A stretch of 64,000 bases of DNA from Paenibacillus nasutitermitis (lineage in GTDB: Bacteria > Bacillota > Bacilli > Paenibacillales > Paenibacillaceae). Under the pieces are notes generated by a model. The model saw nothing but the letters and a program-made list of their open reading frames with translations. It was not told the origin of the DNA and did no database searches. A program made the translations under genes and the position numbers. Below are positions 62,703 through 64,000 of the stretch, one piece after another (position 1 is the stretch's first letter; the number at the start of each line of letters is the position of its first letter). The stretch is taken from NCBI RefSeq assembly GCF_014641075.1, contig NZ_BMHP01000003.1, positions 868,001 through 932,000 on the forward strand. Direction: 5' to 3'.

Positions 62703-63530
62703 ATGCCAACAGCAAGATGGAAATCGGCTCTGCTTCATCTGGGATTGATTGCGGGATTTCTCGTTTCAATCTTCCCCTTTTATTGGCTCGTGGTGATGTC
62801 CACGCGCACGACAGCGGAAATTTACAGCTACCCGCCGAAGTTATGGTTCGGGGGCCAGCTGTTCGATAATATATCGCGGGTCATGGCCAGCATAGATTTC
62901 TTCGGCGCTTTCCTGAACACACTGTTCGTTGCCTGTGTCTGCACGCTGCTGGTGCTGTTCTTCGATTCGCTGGCCGGAATTACCTTTGCCAAATATGACT
63001 TCCCGGGAAAAAACTGGCTGTTCGTACTGCTGCTGGCTACCATGATGGCGCCTGCCCAGCTATCGCTTGTACCCTCCTTTGTCATAATGGCCAAATTCGG
63101 CTGGGTAGGCTCCTTCAAAGCCTTGATTATTCCTGGGATGGTGAATGCATTCGGCATTTTCTGGATTAGACAATATGCCGAGGAGTCCATACCTTCGGAG
63201 CTTCTGGACGCCGGGCGAATGGACGGCTGCGGGTTTTTCCGGCTGTACTGGAACATTTCGCTTCCGATCCTGCGTCCCGCGCTGTCCTTTCTGGGGGCGT
63301 TCACCTTTATTGGCGTATGGAATGATTACCTGTGGCCGCTTATTATCATTACCGATGAAAGCAAGTACACGTTGCAGATTGCTCTCTCTTCCCTGAACGG
63401 CATTTATATGACGGATTACTCCATGGTTATCGCCGGTACGCTTCTGGCCGTACTGCCGCTGATTGTGCTGTTTCTTTTTATCAGCAAGCAGTTTATTTCC
63501 GATATCGCCGCAGGCGCCGTCAAAAGCTGA
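62703..63530 (+). CDS. Carbohydrate ABC transporter permease (MalG-like)
   Basis: This 275-residue permease has six hydrophobic segments and the coupling loop DAGRMDGCGFFRLYWNISL, where DAG replaces the usual EAA. The ATG at 62703 follows GAGGTG by 6 bases; the GTG inside that site at 62694 is not a likely start. It ends the operon 22 bases before a strong hairpin. Confidence 0.92.
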   Translation: MPTARWKSALLHLGLIAGFLVSIFPFYWLVVMSTRTTAEIYSYPPKLWFGGQLFDNISRVMASIDFFGAFLNTLFVACVCTLLVLFFDSLAGITFAKYDFPGKNWLFVLLLATMMAPAQLSLVPSFVIMAKFGWVGSFKALIIPGMVNAFGIFWIRQYAEESIPSELLDAGRMDGCGFFRLYWNISLPILRPALSFLGAFTFIGVWNDYLWPLIIITDESKYTLQIALSSLNGIYMTDYSMVIAGTLLAVLPLIVLFLFISKQFISDIAAGAVKS

Positions 63531-63552
63531 GCGGCCTTATCTTAAACAGCAA

Positions 63553-63588
63553 ACAGCCCGCCATGCATGGATCGGCATGGCGGGCTGT
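63553..63588. terminator. Bidirectional hairpin between converging genes
   Basis: ACAGCCCGCCATGC and GCATGGCGGGCTGT form a perfect 14-bp stem with an 8-base loop between the permease stop (63530) and the converging mannosidase-like stop (63602). The T tracts are weak on both sides. Confidence 0.7.
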
Positions 63589-63601
63589 GCTTGCGAAATG
63601 T

Positions 63602-64000
63602 TTATTGTTCAGCGATCATCGAACATTCGTCGATCGTTCCGGCTTGCGGATCGACGCGGAAGGTTTTGATTTCAAAGCCGTTTACGTGCACATCCAGTTC
63701 GATGCCAAGCACGGGCAAGGATAAACGGGTCACCCGAGCCGTACCGGTCGGTTCAAACAGCCGCACCGTAAAAGCGCCATCCGTCTCCTGTTTGAAGGCA
63801 CTGAGCTGCACGACTTCGTCCGACAATCCGACTGCGGATGCCGGAAGACTACCGTCGCCGGACGGGAAGAAGGAGAGGGCATAAGGCTTCTCATTGTGAA
63901 CGCCAGCCTCGCGGTCCACCCGGGCAAGCCGGTCTTCCGTTTCCGAAGCGTTCAGCCAGAAGGTATACAACCGCTCGCCTTGATCGATTCTCGGGAGAAA
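63602..64000 (-). CDS. C-terminal part of a GH38-like alpha-mannosidase, cut by the window edge
   Basis: The last 132 codons of a gene that enters from the right edge are visible: FLPRIDQGERLYTFWLNASE, then VRLFEPTGTARVTRLSLP and VNGFEIKTFRVD. This is the pattern of the C-terminal beta-domain of family 38 alpha-mannosidases. The catalytic domain lies outside the window. It converges on the plus-strand importer, and the two may serve the same alpha-mannoside. Confidence 0.75.
   Translation of the reverse strand, partial: FLPRIDQGERLYTFWLNASETEDRLARVDREAGVHNEKPYALSFFPSGDGSLPASAVGLSDEVVQLSAFKQETDGAFTVRLFEPTGTARVTRLSLPVLGIELDVHVNGFEIKTFRVDPQAGTIDECSMIAEQ

Noticed and set aside
61689..62738. A 349-codon minus-strand frame
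   Set aside because: It is antisense to the MalF-like permease gene; its charged, Gln- and His-rich translation is the mirror of membrane codons.

Overview
The window looks like a chromosomal segment of a low-GC Gram-positive bacterium of the Bacillales, most probably Paenibacillus or a close relative. This is inferred from strong AGGAGG ribosome sites, CcpA (cre) boxes, a CsoR-type copper operon, several YesM/YesN-type sensor-regulator pairs and many carbohydrate ABC importers that lack their own ATPase. I had no database access, so family names rest on motifs, length and context.

Layout. (1) 1-17570 is a sugar-catabolic locus, visibly AT-richer than what follows. On the minus strand lie an SGNH esterase, two permeases, a binding lipoprotein, a secreted multidomain hydrolase, a xylose-isomerase-like TIM barrel, three Gfo/Idh/MocA oxidoreductases (one frameshifted, one cut by the window edge) and a GH106-like hydrolase. 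A divergent YesM/YesN-like two-component pair on the plus strand probably controls it, through an intergenic region holding two promoters, a direct repeat and a perfect cre box. (2) 17754-18578 holds a terminator, the 3' fragment of a tmRNA gene (a likely att remnant) and an AbrB-like/Doc toxin-antitoxin pair. (3) 18804-28150 holds a STAND-LuxR regulator and a copper cluster: Cys-rich four-helix copper protein, YdhK lipoprotein, two-component system, siroheme-reductase-like protein, CopA, CopZ and CsoR, with three matching CsoR-type boxes and a decayed second csoR-like ORF. (4) 28238-33005 holds housekeeping and accessory genes: luciferase-like oxidoreductase, S66 peptidase, DUF6509-like protein, acyltransferase, GrpB, then gene debris.

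(5) 33006-39018 is a second sugar importer (permease, permease, binding protein, membrane AraC regulator). (6) 39278-47238 is a third: permease, permease, binding protein, response regulator, kinase, PhyH dioxygenase, LamG protein. (7) 47445-47586 is a terminator whose stem arm has expanded into 14 tandem copies of a 7-bp unit, followed by an N-acetyltransferase gene. (8) 48889-60189 is a LacI-controlled operon: binding protein, two permeases, Gfo/Idh/MocA, large esterase, Gfo/Idh/MocA, NagB-like and NagA-like. Its operator recurs in front of the lacI gene at the same spacing from the -10 box. (9) 60366-63530 is a plus-strand importer converging on a partial GH38 alpha-mannosidase.

Together the region reads as a scavenging zone for complex glycans. 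Importers bring in oligosaccharides, Gfo/Idh/MocA enzymes and isomerase-like or Nag-like enzymes process them inside, and each locus has its own sensor. Four importers but no ATPase gene implies a shared MsmX-type ATPase encoded elsewhere.
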